From an uncultured Gemmatimonadota bacterium (GTDB lineage: Bacteria > Gemmatimonadota > Gemmatimonadetes > Gemmatimonadales > Gemmatimonadaceae), in assembly GCA_903910555.1 (NCBI GenBank), contig CAIVZZ010000001.1, positions 124,001-188,000 on the forward strand: a DNA stretch of 64,000 nucleotides. Direction: 5' to 3'. Under the pieces are notes generated by a model that saw nothing but the letters and a program-made list of their open reading frames with translations, did no database searches and was not told the DNA's origin. Below are positions 62,053-64,000 of the stretch, piece after piece (within the stretch, counting starts at the first letter, position 1; the number at the start of each line of letters is the position of its first letter). A program made the translations under genes and the position numbers.

Positions 62053-62652
62053 ATGGCGCGCCTTTCGTTCGTTCGTGCACTCATGCTCAGCGTATTGCTC
62101 CCGCTCGCTGCGGCCGCGCAATCGCAGACTGCGGTTTTCTCCGGCGGCTGCTTCTGGGGTGTCGACGCAGTCTTCAAGCACGTCAAAGGCGTCTCGAAAG
62201 TCGTTTCCGGCTATTCCGGCGGCGAAGCCGCAACGGCTCACTACGATATCGTGAGCGAAGGAACCTCCGGCCACGCCGAATCGGTGCAGGTGACGTTCGA
62301 TCCCGCGGTCGTCAGCTACGCGACGCTGCTCAAGGTGTTTTTCTCGGTCGCGCACGATCCCACCGAGCTCAATCATCAGGGGCCCGACGACGGGACGCAG
62401 TACCGCTCGGCGATCTGGTACGCGAACGCCGATCAACAGGCTGCCGCACAAAAAGCGATCGCGGATCTCACCGCAGCGAAAGTCTACAAGAAACCGATCG
62501 TCACGCAGGTCGCGCCGCTCAAGAAGTTCTACGCGGCCGAGGATTACCACCAGAACTATCTGGCACTGCACCCGACGCAGCCATACATCGTCTACAACGA
62601 CATTCCGAAAGTCGAAAACTTGAAGGCGAAGTACCCGGACTTGTACCGCTAG
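62053..62652 (+). CDS. msrA: Exported peptide-methionine (S)-S-oxide reductase MsrA
   Basis: 199 residues. A signal peptide (VRALMLSVLLPLAAAAQ) places it outside the cytosol, unlike most MsrA. The catalytic motif GGCFWG has Cys33, with EGTSGHAESVQV and DDGTQYRSAIWY as other family blocks. No second Cys is present, so recycling must use another partner or a one-Cys mechanism. It repairs oxidised methionine in exported proteins. The ATG at 62053 follows AGGAG. It lies 26 bp after the rhomboid gene and may share its transcript. Confidence 0.93.
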   Translation: MARLSFVRALMLSVLLPLAAAAQSQTAVFSGGCFWGVDAVFKHVKGVSKVVSGYSGGEAATAHYDIVSEGTSGHAESVQVTFDPAVVSYATLLKVFFSVAHDPTELNHQGPDDGTQYRSAIWYANADQQAAAQKAIADLTAAKVYKKPIVTQVAPLKKFYAAEDYHQNYLALHPTQPYIVYNDIPKVENLKAKYPDLYR

Positions 62653-62661
62653 TAAACCAGC

Positions 62662-63930
62662 TCAGCTCCGTCCCGCCCGCGCCTCGGCGATCTCCACGAT
62701 CGCCGAGGCGCGCATGTTTTCATCGAACTCGTTTTCGCTGCGCGAGATCACAAGCGTCGCCGCACCGTTGCCGATCAGGTTCGTGATCGAACGCGCCTGG
62801 CTCATGAACCGGTCGACGCCCAGGAGCAGCGCAATGCCCTCGATGGGGACGACTTTCATGGCCGAGAGCGTGCTCGCGAGCACGATGAATCCGGATCCCG
62901 TCACACCGGCCGCTCCCTTCGACGTAATCATCAAGACCGCGAGAATCCCGAGCTGCTGGACGAGCGTGAGCGGCACGCCGTAGACCTGCGCCAGAAAGAG
63001 CGTCGCCATCGAGAGATAGATACTCGTCCCGTCGAGGTTGAACGAATACCCCGTCGGCACCACGAGCCCCACCACCGGCCGCGCGCAGCCGTAGCGCTCG
63101 AGCTTTGCCATCAGCCCCGGCAGCGCGGCTTCGGACGAACTCGTCCCGACGACAATTAGTATCTCTTCGCGAATATATTTCAGGTACTGCCACAGGCTGA
63201 ACCCGTACCAGCGCAGGACCGCATTCATCACGATGAAGATGAACAGGAACATCGTGAGATAGACGTCGAACATCAGGCGGCCGAGCGGGAGCAGCGTCTG
63301 CAGGCCGAAGGTGCCGATGGTGTACGCCATCGCACCGAACGCGCCAAGCGGCGCGACTTTCATAATGAGTTCGACGATCGCAAAAAACGCTTCGAGCGTC
63401 GACTCCAGCACACCGGTGAGTGCGTCGGCCTTCTTGCCGAGCGTTACCAGTGCAAAGCCGAACAGAATGGCGAAGAAGACAATCTGCAGGATATCGCCCT
63501 GTGCGAACGCGTCGACCGGACTCGACGGCACGATATGCGTGATGAAGTCGGCGAACTTCATCGATTGCCCCTGCGTCGCGTATTGCGACACGTCGCCCCT
63601 CGGCATCGCGTTGGCATCGAGCCCGGCGCCCGGCTTGGCAAAGTTGACCACGGTAAGCCCGATCGCGAGCGCGAACGTCGTGACCACCTCGAAATACAGG
63701 AAAGCCTTTCCCGCCACGCGTCCGATCTTCTTCACGTCGGCCACTCGCGCGATGCCCAGCACGATCGTCAGGAAGATGATCGGCCCGATCACCATCTTCA
63801 CCAATTTCACGAACGTGTCGCCGAGCGGCCGCATTTGCTTCGCGAGCGACGGGTCGAGCGCGCCGAGCGCGACGCCGACGACAACGGCGAAGATCACTTG
63901 GGCGGTAAGGTTGCGTGCGAGTCTTTTCAC
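62662..63930 (-). CDS. Dicarboxylate/amino acid:cation symporter (DctA/GltP family)
   Basis: 422 residues with eight TM helices and two re-entrant loops. Family motifs are GTSSSEAALP (HP1), FNLDGTSIY (TM7 NMDGT-type site), GSGFIVLASTLSAM (HP2 region) and GVDRFMSQARSITNLIGNG (TM8 substrate site). The RSITN stretch favours C4-dicarboxylates over glutamate. The start is GTG at 63930; no ribosome site is seen. It converges on msrA, leaving 9 bp. The 70 bp to the right edge hold no gene I can support. Confidence 0.92.
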   Translation of the reverse strand: MKRLARNLTAQVIFAVVVGVALGALDPSLAKQMRPLGDTFVKLVKMVIGPIIFLTIVLGIARVADVKKIGRVAGKAFLYFEVVTTFALAIGLTVVNFAKPGAGLDANAMPRGDVSQYATQGQSMKFADFITHIVPSSPVDAFAQGDILQIVFFAILFGFALVTLGKKADALTGVLESTLEAFFAIVELIMKVAPLGAFGAMAYTIGTFGLQTLLPLGRLMFDVYLTMFLFIFIVMNAVLRWYGFSLWQYLKYIREEILIVVGTSSSEAALPGLMAKLERYGCARPVVGLVVPTGYSFNLDGTSIYLSMATLFLAQVYGVPLTLVQQLGILAVLMITSKGAAGVTGSGFIVLASTLSAMKVVPIEGIALLLGVDRFMSQARSITNLIGNGAATLVISRSENEFDENMRASAIVEIAEARAGRS

Positions 63931-64000
63931 GACGGGAGAAGAAAGGTGTCTGTCAGGGTACGCGCAATGCCGACACAGCGCTCATTGCACCCGCGCGGCC

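Overview
The window is GC-rich, densely coded chromosome from what looks like a soil-type Gemmatimonadota bacterium. This is inference. It rests on four single-chain MacB/FtsX-type 'ADOP' permeases, two giant sortilin/BNR-repeat secreted proteins, many exported S9/M14/M20 peptidases carrying Gly-Arg-rich inserts, a PadR-ADOP pair and a reaction-centre-type c cytochrome; Acidobacteriota share several of these. I count 45 protein genes. No gap exceeds about 290 bp. I see no tRNA, rRNA, CRISPR, transposase, integrase or prophage gene.

Layout. 1-1219: an MhqO-type dioxygenase (cut by the left edge) and a MarR regulator, both with the same inverted repeat at their 5' ends. 1330-10009: S9 peptidase, ADOP permease, lone response regulator and a BNR/VPS10-type protein, all on the minus strand. 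10070-12060: a secreted protein of unknown function and a SAM methyltransferase. 12082-18438: a translationally coupled M14 peptidase - S9 peptidase - LpxR-like outer-membrane gene set. 18667-23881: a Tat lipoprotein esterase, a PadR-ADOP pair and an M20 peptidase. 23984-28477: second BNR protein, a small membrane protein and a VOC protein. 28539-31909: six tightly packed genes (YHYH lipoprotein, MORN-type lipoprotein, SCO1, ECF sigma factor, one-TM protein, LTxxQ periplasmic protein) that look like a CnrYXH-type metal or redox sensing unit joined to a copper-chaperone module. This is the most interesting part of the window. 31982-34534: CPxCG zinc-ribbon protein, then a CaiB CoA-transferase/acyl-CoA dehydrogenase pair. 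34564-41123: GH18 lipoprotein, TIM-barrel isomerase, ADOP and GH20 hexosaminidase. 41347-44522: HlyD-ATPase-permease ABC exporter. 44653-47114: a second ABC ATPase and large permease. 47240-58518: reaction-centre-type cytochrome c, TolC, NHL-repeat protein, RND adaptor and two tandem RND pumps. 58716-63930: ADOP, rhomboid, exported MsrA and a DctA-like carrier.

The overall theme is an exported-protein lifestyle: extracellular peptide and amino-sugar degradation, envelope modification, multidrug efflux and envelope stress sensing. Non-coding structure is also notable. Two of the wide spaces between convergent genes are filled by long imperfect hairpins (41156-41320 and 47121-47234). Several genes end in perfect stem-loops without a U-tract. 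The MarR and PadR regulators each sit beside a clear palindrome.
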